DNA from: CAZONU01 sp965370045
GTDB lineage: Bacteria > Planctomycetota > SZUA-567 > JAKLDR01
NCBI GenBank assembly: GCA_965370045.1
Contig: CBDUSI010000003.1
Location: forward strand, 13,712-77,711
DNA length: 64,000 bases
Direction of reading: 5' to 3'
Shown: positions 43,474-54,793 of the stretch, piece by piece
How positions within the stretch are numbered: the stretch's first letter is position 1
Layout of the letters: every line of letters begins with the position of its first letter
Notes under the pieces: generated by a model
The model's database searches: none
What the model was told of the DNA's origin: nothing
What the model saw: only the letters and a program-made list of their open reading frames with translations
Position numbers and translations under genes: made by a program

Positions 43474-44670
43474 TTGCCGGTAACAGACGTTGATATCGAC
43501 CGCCTGATCGCCGCAGCGGAGAGCCGTGAAGCGGAGATCGTCCAGCTGACCTGTGACCTGATCCGGGCCAGGAGCGTCAACCCTCCCGGCGACGAGCACC
43601 GCCCCGCAAAGGTGGTCGAAGCCTTCCTGAAGGAACTGGGCGTCGAGAGCCGCAAGTACGAAGCGGCGCCCGGACGCACCAACCTGATCGCCTCGGTCGG
43701 GACGGCCGGCGGGCGGCGCCTGCTGGTCCCGCTGCACCTGGACACGGTGCCCGCCGGCGACTCGTGGGGTGATGCGGCCTTCGAGCCCCGCGCCGAGCAC
43801 GGCCTGATCGTGGGCCGCGGCGCGGTGGACGACAAGGGCCCGCTGGCCGCGGTGCTGGTGGCCATGAAGATACTGCTGGCCGAGAGCCAGCCGCTCGGCG
43901 GCGAGCTGGTGCTGATCGCCGCCGCCGACGAGGAGTGCGGCAACCAAGCGGGCATGGACTACCTGATCGCCGAGGGGCTGATCAAAGGCGACTGGGCGCT
44001 GGTCCCGGACATCGGCCACTCCATGGCCGCGCTGGACATCGCCGAGAAGGGCGTGGCCTTCGTCGAGATCGAGTGCCGCGGGCGGGCCGCGCACGGCTCC
44101 ACCCCGGAGCAGGGCGCCAACGCGGTGCTGGCCCTGGCCGAACTCCTCGCCGAGGTCGAGGCCTGGGCACCCCAGGAACGTCACCCCCTCCTGGGCCGGC
44201 CCACCGCCAACGTGGGCGAGCTCCACGGCGGCAGCGCCCCCAACATGGTCCCCGACCTGGCCCGCGCCCGGGTGGACTGCCGCTACCTGCCGGGCATGAA
44301 CTCCGGCGACGTCGTGGGCCAGTTCCAGGAGTTGGCCCGGCGGGTGGCCGACCGGCGCGAGGGGATAACCTTCGACTTCAACGTCTCTGTCGACTGGGCC
44401 CCCAGCGAAGTGGACGCGGCCAGCCCCATCGTCGCCGCGGTGCGCGAAATCGCCCCCAAGGTGACCGGCCGTCCCGTGGAACTGATCGGCCTGGGCGGGG
44501 CCACCTTCTGCAAGTCGTGCCTGACCGCCGGCGTTCCGGCGGTGGGCTTCGCGCCGGGGCGCGAGGGCGCCGCGCACACCGCCGACGAATCCGTGGAGGT
44601 GCGCGAGCTGGTCCAGTTCGCGGCCTTCACCGCCGCCCTGGCCCGGCACCTGTTGGGGACCAAACCGTGA
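43474..44670 (+). CDS. M20-family metallopeptidase (DapE/ArgE/CPG2-like)
   Basis: 398 aa from a TTG at 43474 that follows a perfect AGGAGG with 7-nt spacing. Metal and catalytic residues are visible in PLHLDTVPAGD, GRGAVDDKG and AAADEECG, with the dimerisation domain in between and a terminal HTADE-like segment (GAAHTADESV). It hydrolyses an amide such as an N-acyl amino acid or N-succinyl-diaminopimelate. Because a DapL-type aminotransferase is present, DapE function is less likely. Its stop overlaps the next gene (GTGA). Confidence 0.85.
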   Translation: MPVTDVDIDRLIAAAESREAEIVQLTCDLIRARSVNPPGDEHRPAKVVEAFLKELGVESRKYEAAPGRTNLIASVGTAGGRRLLVPLHLDTVPAGDSWGDAAFEPRAEHGLIVGRGAVDDKGPLAAVLVAMKILLAESQPLGGELVLIAAADEECGNQAGMDYLIAEGLIKGDWALVPDIGHSMAALDIAEKGVAFVEIECRGRAAHGSTPEQGANAVLALAELLAEVEAWAPQERHPLLGRPTANVGELHGGSAPNMVPDLARARVDCRYLPGMNSGDVVGQFQELARRVADRREGITFDFNVSVDWAPSEVDAASPIVAAVREIAPKVTGRPVELIGLGGATFCKSCLTAGVPAVGFAPGREGAAHTADESVEVRELVQFAAFTAALARHLLGTKP

Positions 44671-46223
44671 GCCCCGAAGCGCACGCGCTGCCTCCCGGCG
44701 CCGAGAAGCTGGGCCTGCGCCCCGAGCCGGAGTTCGAGGAAGAGACCGACAACTACCGCCTGGCCGGCTACACCAACCAGGACCGGACGAAGGGCTTCCT
44801 GCTCCTGGAGAAGAAGCAGTCCGATCTGGAGCTGGAGCTGGAGGAGGTCCAGGCCAAGATACAGGCCGGCGGCATCGTCTTCGGCGTGGACGAGAACGCG
44901 GTCAAGCGCTGCCTGGCCCGCGCCGCGGCGCGGAGCAAGATCGAGATCGTGGAGATCGCCCGCGGCCGGGAGCCGGAGGACGGCCTGGACGGCAAGATCG
45001 AGTTCTACGTGCAGCCTTCCAGCGAGGAGGCCCGCTACGCCAAGGACGCCTCCGGTCGGGTCAACTACCACGAGCTCAACCTCATCGAGAACGTGGCCCC
45101 GGAGCAGGAACTGGCCCGCCTCCTGCCCCCCAAGCCGGGGGTGGCCGGCAGCACCGTGCTCGGAGAAGTGATGGCCTCGCGGAACGGCGAACCGGCGCGA
45201 GCCCGCGCCGGCAAGAGCGTGACCGTGGCCGAGAACGGCGAGGTCTTCCTCGCCGAGGTGCCCGGGCGGCTGGTCTATGAGGACGACTCCCTGGAAATAA
45301 GCCAGGAGTTCGAGGTCAAGGGCGACGTCGACTACTCGGTGGGCAACATCGACTTCCTGGGCAAGGTGACTATCACCGGCGAGATACTCGACGACTTCAA
45401 CGTCAAGGCCGACATGGGCCTGGAGGTGCGCGGCCCGGTGGGCAACTGCCGGCTGGAGTCCTCCGGCGACATCGTCCTGGCCGGGGGCATTTCCGGCAAG
45501 ACCAAGGGAAGCGTGAAGGCCGGCGGCGACGTGCGCGCCCGCTACCTCAACGAGGTCACCGTGGAGGCCGGCGGCAGCGTGACCGTGGAACGCGAAGCCT
45601 ACAACTCGATCATACGTACCGGGGGCGCTTACCGCTCGCCCGGCGGCAAGGTGCTCGGCGGGGACATCACCGCGCTCAAGGGCATCGAGGTGGGCACCGC
45701 CGGCAGCGACCTGGGCGTGGCCACCAAGCTGTGCGCCGGCATCGACTACCGCAGCGCCGGGCGCCGCCGCCGGATGGCGGAAGAGCTGGAGGCCACCGAC
45801 AAGGAGATCGAGCGCATCAGCACGGCCATAGGCCCCCTGCTGGCCGACCCCACGAAGGTCCAGGCCCTGCCGATCGAGAAGAAGAAGGCGGTTCTCAATC
45901 TGGTCAGCCACCTCAAGAAGCTCAAGGAGAAGCGCGAGGTGCTGAGCGGGCAGCGCACGAGCGGGGCCGCGCCCGAGTCTCAGGAGGCGGTCAAGCAGAT
46001 CAACGTCAAGGACACGGTCTTCACCGGGGTCACCGCGGAGGTCAGCGACTGCCGCCTGCTCCTGAAGAAGGACGCCACCGGCCCCCTGACCATGGTCGAG
46101 GACATCGCCGGCGGAACCGTCAGGCTGATGCCCTACCGCGAACTGGGCCAGGCCGCCGAGGCGCCCGAGGGCGACCCAGCCACCGGAGAACTGCCCGCGC
46201 CCCCACCGCCGCAGAAGGAGTAA
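44667..46223 (+). CDS. FapA (DUF342) domain protein
   Basis: 518 aa, GTG start overlapping the peptidase stop. The central region (about 90-380) has the FapA right-handed beta-helix pattern with repeats such as GDVDYSVGNIDFLGKVTITGEIL and the GGDITALKGIEVGTAGS stretch. A coiled coil follows at about 370-430, and the C-terminus is Pro-rich. FapA-domain proteins occur in polar localisation and cell-surface regulation, in flagellar and non-flagellar bacteria. No flagellar or chemotaxis genes are in the window. Confidence 0.8.
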   Translation: MSPEAHALPPGAEKLGLRPEPEFEEETDNYRLAGYTNQDRTKGFLLLEKKQSDLELELEEVQAKIQAGGIVFGVDENAVKRCLARAAARSKIEIVEIARGREPEDGLDGKIEFYVQPSSEEARYAKDASGRVNYHELNLIENVAPEQELARLLPPKPGVAGSTVLGEVMASRNGEPARARAGKSVTVAENGEVFLAEVPGRLVYEDDSLEISQEFEVKGDVDYSVGNIDFLGKVTITGEILDDFNVKADMGLEVRGPVGNCRLESSGDIVLAGGISGKTKGSVKAGGDVRARYLNEVTVEAGGSVTVEREAYNSIIRTGGAYRSPGGKVLGGDITALKGIEVGTAGSDLGVATKLCAGIDYRSAGRRRRMAEELEATDKEIERISTAIGPLLADPTKVQALPIEKKKAVLNLVSHLKKLKEKREVLSGQRTSGAAPESQEAVKQINVKDTVFTGVTAEVSDCRLLLKKDATGPLTMVEDIAGGTVRLMPYRELGQAAEAPEGDPATGELPAPPPPQKE

Positions 46224-46226
46224 GCC

Positions 46227-49304
<3,078 letters not shown>

Positions 49305-49365
49305 GTTGCGGCAGGCCTAAACACCTGGCGCGCAGGCACGTGGAGTCGAGCGCCCGGGAATAACA

Positions 49366-49395
49366 TTGACCGGCCCCGGCTTGTAAGTGTATAAT
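49366..49395 (+). promoter_or_regulatory. Sigma70 promoter of the reductase/transport operon
   Basis: TTGACC at 49366-49371 and a perfect TATAAT at 49390-49395, spacer 18 nt. Transcription would begin around 49402, about 35 nt before the ATG at 49437. It lies in the 132-nt gap after the kinase gene and is the only good promoter before 60757, so it probably drives the whole block. Confidence 0.7.
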
Positions 49396-49436
49396 GAATG
49401 TGCTTGAGTTCATCGAGTCATTTAGGAGAAAGCTTC

Positions 49437-50411
49437 ATGTGGCGCAAGCTCGTTCTGGTAGTGGTTTGCCTGTCCTTCCCGGCCGCGGCCCTGGCCCATC
49501 TGTGCAACGACGTCTTCGTGCAGGCCAAGGATAACCTGGCCGTGAAGGTCGACGTGCGCGACGGGCAGCTGCGCATCGGCAAGAAGGCCTCTTTCCGGGT
49601 GTACCTGCTCAACACCATGGACCGGGGCATAGTCAACATCAAGCTGGAGGTGCGCACTTCCGGGAAGTTCCGGGCCGCGGTCAAGCCCGGGCCGGGCTGG
49701 AAGCGCGCCCCCTACCTGCAGTGCGTCCGCAAGGGAGGGAAGAAGCAGTACTATGAGGTGACCCTCACGCGCAATCCGGGGGTGCCTGACGGCCGCTACA
49801 AGATCGACCTGCACCTCTTCAACGGCAAGCGCAAGTCCATGGTCTTCAAGACCGTGGACCTGGGCAAGGCCGCCAGCATCTGCGACGTGCCCAAGGCCGC
49901 CAAGGTCGCGGTCGACGGCAACGCCAGCTCCACCGAGTGGGGCAAGAGCTTCCTGGCCACCGGCTTCTACTCCTACGTCAAGAAGGGGCGGTTCTTCGTA
50001 AACGTCCCCGCCGCGGACCAGAGCCTCTTCCGGGTCACCGCCGACAAGGACAACCTCTACCTCTACCTGGGCTTCCAGGGGGGCGCCGGCGCCACCAGCG
50101 ACGTGGCCAGCTTCTACCTGGCCCCGACCGTCGACGCGACGCCCGTCAAGTTCAGCGTTGACCGCCTGACCGGCAAGGTGGCCTGCTCCAAGGGCACCGC
50201 CGGCGTGGAGTGCAAGGTGGGCGCGGGCAAGACCGCCGTCGAACTCAAGATTCCGCGCAAGCTGGCCGGCGTGGCCGGGTCCAAGGGCTTCTACGCCAAC
50301 TTCACCCGCACGCTGACCAAGGCGGACAAGAAGCTGGTCACCTACTGGCGCGGCAACAAGCACTCGGCGGACAAGCCGGTGGAGTTCGCCCACTTCAAGG
50401 TCGCCGAATAG
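49437..50411 (+). CDS. Secreted protein with CBM9/DOMON-like domain
   Basis: 324 aa with AGGAG ribosome site. Sec signal peptide (residues 1-20, cleavage after AALA) makes it periplasmic or secreted. The N-terminal half (20-140) looks like an Ig-like or adhesion beta-domain. The C-terminal half starts with VAVDGNASSTEWG and continues with ADKDNLYLYLGFQG, the pattern of CBM9-like beta-sandwiches, some of which bind sugars or haem. First gene of the operon with the Fe-S and ABC transport genes. Its role there is unknown. Confidence 0.65.
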   Translation: MWRKLVLVVVCLSFPAAALAHLCNDVFVQAKDNLAVKVDVRDGQLRIGKKASFRVYLLNTMDRGIVNIKLEVRTSGKFRAAVKPGPGWKRAPYLQCVRKGGKKQYYEVTLTRNPGVPDGRYKIDLHLFNGKRKSMVFKTVDLGKAASICDVPKAAKVAVDGNASSTEWGKSFLATGFYSYVKKGRFFVNVPAADQSLFRVTADKDNLYLYLGFQGGAGATSDVASFYLAPTVDATPVKFSVDRLTGKVACSKGTAGVECKVGAGKTAVELKIPRKLAGVAGSKGFYANFTRTLTKADKKLVTYWRGNKHSADKPVEFAHFKVAE

Positions 50412-50462
50412 GCAACGGGGCGGCTGCTCCACCCGAGTCGGGACTCAAGCGCGGAGGTGACA

Positions 50463-50543
50463 ATGAGCACAGGGGCCGCGGCCGGCAACTCCTACTCCTT
50501 GCGAAGGCCCGTTGTTTACGGACGGTTCACCGTCTCCGACTGA
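50463..50543 (+). CDS. Putative 26-residue leader/mini-ORF with perfect ribosome site
   Basis: A GGAGGTGA at 50453-50460 is followed by ATG at 50463 and 26 codons (starting MSTGAAAG, ending FTVSD) to the TGA at 50541. The next gene's TTG at 50548 lies 4 nt further on in another frame, an arrangement that would couple its translation to the mini-ORF. No similarity is recognised. It could be a leader peptide, a tiny protein, or only the translation entry site. Confidence 0.45.
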   Translation: MSTGAAAGNSYSLRRPVVYGRFTVSD

Positions 50544-50547
50544 GAGC

Positions 50548-51231
50548 TTGACCCGCCGCGCGCGGATCGCTCTCTTTCTGGCGCTGCTCGGCGTCATCGC
50601 GGCCGCGCCGGCGCTCGCCGTCGAATCCGCCAAGCTCGAGCTCTTCTCCGCAGGCGACCACCTGTTCGAAAGCGGAGAGAAGCCCACCGCGGTGCCCGGC
50701 GACCCCGGCCGCGTGCTGGTGGTCGGCCGCTGCGAGGGCCCGGACTTCGCCATCGACGACATCAGCCAGGTGGAACTGCTCTCGCCCGGCGGCCGGCGGG
50801 TACCGCTCCACGTGGAGGAGGCCAGGATATACCGGGACCCCGTCGCCGACAACAAGATCGTTTCCCTGCGCGTCTACTTCCTGGCCGCGAAGTCGGACCT
50901 CACACCCGCCGCGGGGAGCTTCGAGCTGCGCTGGGGAGCGGGGGTCAAGGCCGCCAACAAGAAGGTCGCCGCGATAGTCCTCGACCCCGGCCGCCGGGCC
51001 GGCTACCGCGAGTTCCGCCGCCGCAAGCCCCCGCCCGCAGCCGGCGGCGACGGCCAGAGCTCCGCCCTCTGGGTCATCGCCGACAGCAAGGCCGACTACT
51101 ACTTCCTGTGGTACCTGGTGCCCATGGCGCTGATCTTCGTGCTGCTGACCGTGAGGAAGATCCGCGGCAGCAGCAGCCCATCTGACGACGGGAAACCAAG
51201 CGGTGGTCCAACTCCTCGATCCCCTCGTTAA
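50548..51231 (+). CDS. Membrane-anchored periplasmic protein of unknown function
   Basis: 227 aa from the TTG at 50548 (a TTG at 50512 is the other option). A signal-like helix at the N-terminus ends in APALA. A beta-rich periplasmic domain of about 150 residues follows, then one membrane helix (YYFLWYLVPMALIFVLL) and a short cytoplasmic tail. No family is recognised. Its 3' end overlaps the next gene (GTG at 51203) by 29 nt, so it is co-expressed with the polyferredoxin. Confidence 0.6.
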   Translation: MTRRARIALFLALLGVIAAAPALAVESAKLELFSAGDHLFESGEKPTAVPGDPGRVLVVGRCEGPDFAIDDISQVELLSPGGRRVPLHVEEARIYRDPVADNKIVSLRVYFLAAKSDLTPAAGSFELRWGAGVKAANKKVAAIVLDPGRRAGYREFRRRKPPPAAGGDGQSSALWVIADSKADYYFLWYLVPMALIFVLLTVRKIRGSSSPSDDGKPSGGPTPRSPR

Positions 51232-52723
51232 CCTGGCCCGCCCGCTGACCAGTCCCTTCCTGGCGCTGCTGGTGGTGGGGCTGATTCCCTGGCTGGCCGG
51301 GAGTCGCCGAAGCGCCGCCTTCAAGGCCGCGTTCCTGGCCGGCGTCCTGCTGGTCTTCTCGACGGCATATCATCTGCTGTGCCGCAGCCGGGGCTTCGCC
51401 GACTGGCTGACCGGGACCACCAGCCCGCTGATCGCCGTCCTCCTGGTGATCGTTCTGCCGGCCATGTACCTGCCCCGCAACCGGTGGTACAAGCTCTTCC
51501 TGCTGGTGCCCGCCGCGGTGCTGGGGCTCGGCGCTCTCTCGGTGATTGAGAACTACCGCGCGGTGCCGGCCGGGAAGGACGGCTGGTACTGGCTGCTGAT
51601 TCGTCCGGCGTGGCTGATGGGCGGGGTCGCCTCGCTGCTGGTGCTGGTCCAGCCCCTGCTGCGCCTGGCCGACCTCCGCAGGCTGGTCCGCTTCGCCTGC
51701 TTCCTGGTGCTGGTCTACGGGGGCATGGCCCTGCGCGCCAGCTACACCGACTACCGCGCGACGGTCGAGCGACGGCCCCAGGTCGAGCAGGACGTGATGA
51801 AGCTCTCCGAGACCATCCCGGTGCTCCAGAACGACCAGCGCATGACCCACCTGCCCGCGGCGCCCTGTCGCTTCACCTCCGACGGCGGCTACGTGCAGGG
51901 CTGCAACATGGAGCTCTTCCAGCGCGTCCTCCAGGTGAACTGGGCCAGGCTGTGGCGCGGCGAGGGCTCGGCCGACGACCGGGGCGCCATGCGCCTGGCG
52001 CTGGGGGCGCTGCTCTTCTTCCTGATCGTCAGCTTCCTGCTGGCCCGCTGGTTCTGCGGCTGGCTCTGCCCGCTCTCCTCGATCGGGGACGTGCTCGACT
52101 GGATCCGCCGCAAGCTGCGCCTGCCGCACCTCAAGCCGGTCCGGCCGGTGAAGCTGGCCTATTTCTTCTCCGGCGCGGGGCTGGCGACCCTCACCCTGGC
52201 CATGTCCAAGGCCTATCCGCACATCGACGAGAAGACCGGAAGTTTCGCCGGCTGCAAGATTCCCATCTATCCATTCTGCAAGATGTGCCCCAGCCAGCAG
52301 GTCTGCCCGGTGGTCGCCGGCGGGCCGGACAACTATCCCGGCTTGCCCTCCTGGGAGGATTGGGCTTTCTTCCGGACCATGGTGTTGATCCTGCTGGTGG
52401 TCTTCGGTATCAGCTTCATGATCGGCCGGCGGCTGTGGTGCCGGCTGTGTCCCATGGGCATCATTTCGGGAATATTCAACCGCGGGGGGATGATTACGCT
52501 GCGCAAGGAGCCCGGCAAGTGCAACCGCTGCGGGGTCTGCGCGGAGGTCTGCCCCATGGACATCGACCTGGTCCGCGCGGAGATGACCGACACCGACGTT
52601 ACCAGCTACGACTGCGTGCTCTGCCTCAAGTGCGTCGAGAAATGCCCGCGCGACGGTTGCCTGGCCCTGGAGCACGCCGGGGTCCGGGTCACCGAGTCGC
52701 GCTTTGACGGGAAGAACCGATGA
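51203..52723 (+). CDS. Membrane polyferredoxin of NapH/NosR/CcoG type (1)
   Basis: 506 aa. Four to five N-terminal helices come first, then a periplasmic-looking loop with Cys222 and Cys234. The FCGWLCPLSSIGD motif lies at 284-296. A Cys-rich loop (C351, C359, C362, C368) is followed by WCRLCPMG at 412-419, and then two C-terminal [4Fe-4S] ferredoxin motifs (CNRCGVCAEVCP at 440-451, CVLCLKCVEKCP at 471-482). Such proteins pass electrons between the quinone pool and soluble partners. The gene overlaps the reductase gene (ATGA), which suggests a direct link. Confidence 0.88.
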   Translation: MVQLLDPLVNLARPLTSPFLALLVVGLIPWLAGSRRSAAFKAAFLAGVLLVFSTAYHLLCRSRGFADWLTGTTSPLIAVLLVIVLPAMYLPRNRWYKLFLLVPAAVLGLGALSVIENYRAVPAGKDGWYWLLIRPAWLMGGVASLLVLVQPLLRLADLRRLVRFACFLVLVYGGMALRASYTDYRATVERRPQVEQDVMKLSETIPVLQNDQRMTHLPAAPCRFTSDGGYVQGCNMELFQRVLQVNWARLWRGEGSADDRGAMRLALGALLFFLIVSFLLARWFCGWLCPLSSIGDVLDWIRRKLRLPHLKPVRPVKLAYFFSGAGLATLTLAMSKAYPHIDEKTGSFAGCKIPIYPFCKMCPSQQVCPVVAGGPDNYPGLPSWEDWAFFRTMVLILLVVFGISFMIGRRLWCRLCPMGIISGIFNRGGMITLRKEPGKCNRCGVCAEVCPMDIDLVRAEMTDTDVTSYDCVLCLKCVEKCPRDGCLALEHAGVRVTESRFDGKNR

Positions 52724-53973
52724 ACCCCCAGCAGTTCGACGAGAGATACCGCCTGGAGCCCCTGCGGGGCGAGGACCCCGGGGTCGCCAAGCGCGCGCGC
52801 TTCGTGGAGAGCGAGCAGCGCCGCGTGCAGGCCGAGATCAGGAACCGCCCGGAGAACATCTCCTGGTTCGAGGACCGCCTGGCCGCTCCGGCCGGGTCCG
52901 GCGGCGGCAAGCTGGTCGGCTACTTCTGCAACATGATTCCCCCGGAGATGATTCGCGCGCTGGGCGCGCTGCCGGTTCGACTGGGCTGCGGCAACCCCGC
53001 GCTGGTCCAGCCCGGCGAGGAGGTCTTCTCCGGGGAGATCTGCCCGCTGGCCAAGGCCTCCTTCGCGGCCTTCATGGACGAGAAGAGCGCGGCCAACAAG
53101 TGCGACGCCCTGCTGGTGCCCACCAGCTGCGACGCCAAGCGCAAGCTCGGCGAGGTGCTGGCCGATTTCAAGCCGACCTTCATGCTCAACCTGCCGCCGG
53201 AGCAGGACGCCGCCCGCTACGGCAAGAGCGCCGCCGAGGAGTTCGGGCGGATGGCCGACTTCCTCTCGGGGGTGCTCGGCGAAAAGCTCTCCAGGGGTCG
53301 GCTGCTCCGCGAGATCGAGCTGGGCAACGACCGCGCCCTGCTGGTCCGCGAGCTGCAGGCCGCCCGCGCCGCGAGGCCCGCCGCGCTCTCGATCCGCGAC
53401 ATGTTCGTGGTGCTCCAGAGCTCCTTCGCGGCGGTGGACCTCGGCGAGTGGCTGCGCCAGGCCGAGAAGGTGCTGGCCGGCGTGCGGAGTTTCGAGGCCT
53501 CGCGCCGCCGGCTCCGGCCGCGGCTGGTCCTGACCGGCGCGCCGATCATCTGGCCGAACTTCAAGGCGCTTAACCTCATTGAGGAGTCCGGTGCCGACGT
53601 GGTCGCCGACACCCTGTGCAGCGGGGCGCAGAGCGTTTTCGATCCGGTGCTCTTCGACGAGAAGAGCCGCGGGGCGCTGCTCCGCGCGCTGGCCCAGCGC
53701 TACGTCTTCGCCTCGCCCTGCCCCTGCTTCATCTCCCAGGGCACGCGCCTCAGTCGGGTGCTGGATCTCGTCGATGAACTCGACGCCGACGGCGTGGTCA
53801 ACTACAGCCTGCGCCTCTGCCAGCTCTTTGACATGGAAGCCTACCGCCTCTCGCGTATCATGAGGGAGCGCAAGGTGCCGTTCATGATCATGCGCACCGA
53901 CTACAGCCTGGAGGACACCGAGCAGCTCCGCGTGCGCCTGGAGGCGTTCCTGGAAACGCTGGGGGAGGACTGA
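52720..53973 (+). CDS. 2-hydroxyacyl-CoA dehydratase/double-cubane cluster protein family
   Basis: 417 aa, HgdB/FldC/YjiM family (PF06050 type). The family C-terminal pattern RTDYSLEDTEQLRVRLEAFLE is clear. Nine cysteines are present at 70, 90, 108, 128, 137, 300, 334, 336 and 367. The single subunit without an HgdA-type partner fits double-cubane cluster proteins (DCCP), which reduce small molecules with ATP-driven electrons; a dehydratase role is less likely. The ATG overlaps the polyferredoxin stop. The activator is next. Confidence 0.82.
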   Translation: MNPQQFDERYRLEPLRGEDPGVAKRARFVESEQRRVQAEIRNRPENISWFEDRLAAPAGSGGGKLVGYFCNMIPPEMIRALGALPVRLGCGNPALVQPGEEVFSGEICPLAKASFAAFMDEKSAANKCDALLVPTSCDAKRKLGEVLADFKPTFMLNLPPEQDAARYGKSAAEEFGRMADFLSGVLGEKLSRGRLLREIELGNDRALLVRELQAARAARPAALSIRDMFVVLQSSFAAVDLGEWLRQAEKVLAGVRSFEASRRRLRPRLVLTGAPIIWPNFKALNLIEESGADVVADTLCSGAQSVFDPVLFDEKSRGALLRALAQRYVFASPCPCFISQGTRLSRVLDLVDELDADGVVNYSLRLCQLFDMEAYRLSRIMRERKVPFMIMRTDYSLEDTEQLRVRLEAFLETLGED

Positions 53974-53977
53974 CGAC

Positions 53978-54793
53978 GTGATTTCCGTCGGCGTGGACAT
54001 CGGCTCGACCACCACCAAGGGCGTGGTCCTGGACGGCGAGGAAGTCCGCGCCTCGCTGGTGGTGCCCAGCGGCAACCTCCCGGGTGAGACCGCCAGGGAG
54101 GTCCTGGCGCGGGTCATGCGCGAGGCTGGCGTCGCCGAGAAGGACGTGGAGGTCATCGCCACCACCGGCTACGGGCGCCGCATGGTGGACCTCGGCGACA
54201 TCGTCATGACCGAGATCAAGGCCTGCGCGCTGGGCGCGCTCTTCCGCGACCCGGGCGGCGCCGGGAAGCTGCACACCGTCATCGACGTCGGCGGGCAGGA
54301 CACCAAGGTGGTCGCCCTGGCCGACGGCGGGGACATCGAAGACTTCAGCATGAACGACAAGTGCGCCGCGGGCACCGGGCGCTTTCTGGAGATGCTGGCC
54401 GACAAGCTGGAGATGACCTACGAGGGCTTCGTCGCCGAGGCCCTGAAGAGCGAGACCATGATCCAGATGAGCGCCACCTGCGCGGTCTTCGCCGAGAGCG
54501 AAGTAGTCGGCCTGCTGGCCCGCAGCGTCTCCAAGGCGGACATCGCCGCCGCGGCGCACAACGCCATCGCCACGCGGGTGGCCTCCATGATCCGCCGGGT
54601 GGGCCAGCGCGGCACGTACTCGTTCGTCGGCGGGGGCGCGCGCAACGCCGCCCTGGTCAGGGCGGTGGAGGAAACCCTCAACAAGCCGGTGTACGTGCCC
54701 GCCGACGCCCAGATTATCGTCGCCCTGGGCGCGGCCATCGGCGCCCAGCGCAAGGTCCGCAAGATGCGCGGGAAGGAGCAGGCCGCCGAATGA
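53978..54793 (+). CDS. ATP-dependent activator of the dehydratase/double-cubane protein (BadF/HgdC/YjiL family)
   Basis: 271 aa, GTG start with GGAGG. ASKHA fold: phosphate-1 loop DIGSTTTKG, DVGGQDTK and GGGARN. Cys129 (NDKCAAGTGRF) and Cys168 (SATCAVFAESE) are the [4Fe-4S] ligands that bridge the homodimer. It hydrolyses ATP to inject a low-potential electron into the partner encoded just upstream (gap 4 nt). Its stop overlaps the lipoprotein start (ATGA), so reductase and transporter are translationally coupled. Confidence 0.92.
   Translation: MISVGVDIGSTTTKGVVLDGEEVRASLVVPSGNLPGETAREVLARVMREAGVAEKDVEVIATTGYGRRMVDLGDIVMTEIKACALGALFRDPGGAGKLHTVIDVGGQDTKVVALADGGDIEDFSMNDKCAAGTGRFLEMLADKLEMTYEGFVAEALKSETMIQMSATCAVFAESEVVGLLARSVSKADIAAAAHNAIATRVASMIRRVGQRGTYSFVGGGARNAALVRAVEETLNKPVYVPADAQIIVALGAAIGAQRKVRKMRGKEQAAE

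Noticed and set aside
43474..44670. Succinyl-diaminopimelate desuccinylase (dapE)
   Set aside because: The M20 fold fits but a DapL-type aminotransferase in the same window makes the succinylase route unnecessary, and no diagnostic DapE feature is seen.
52720..54793. Benzoyl-CoA reductase
   Set aside because: BcrABCD-type enzymes need four subunits; only one dehydratase-family and one activator gene are here.
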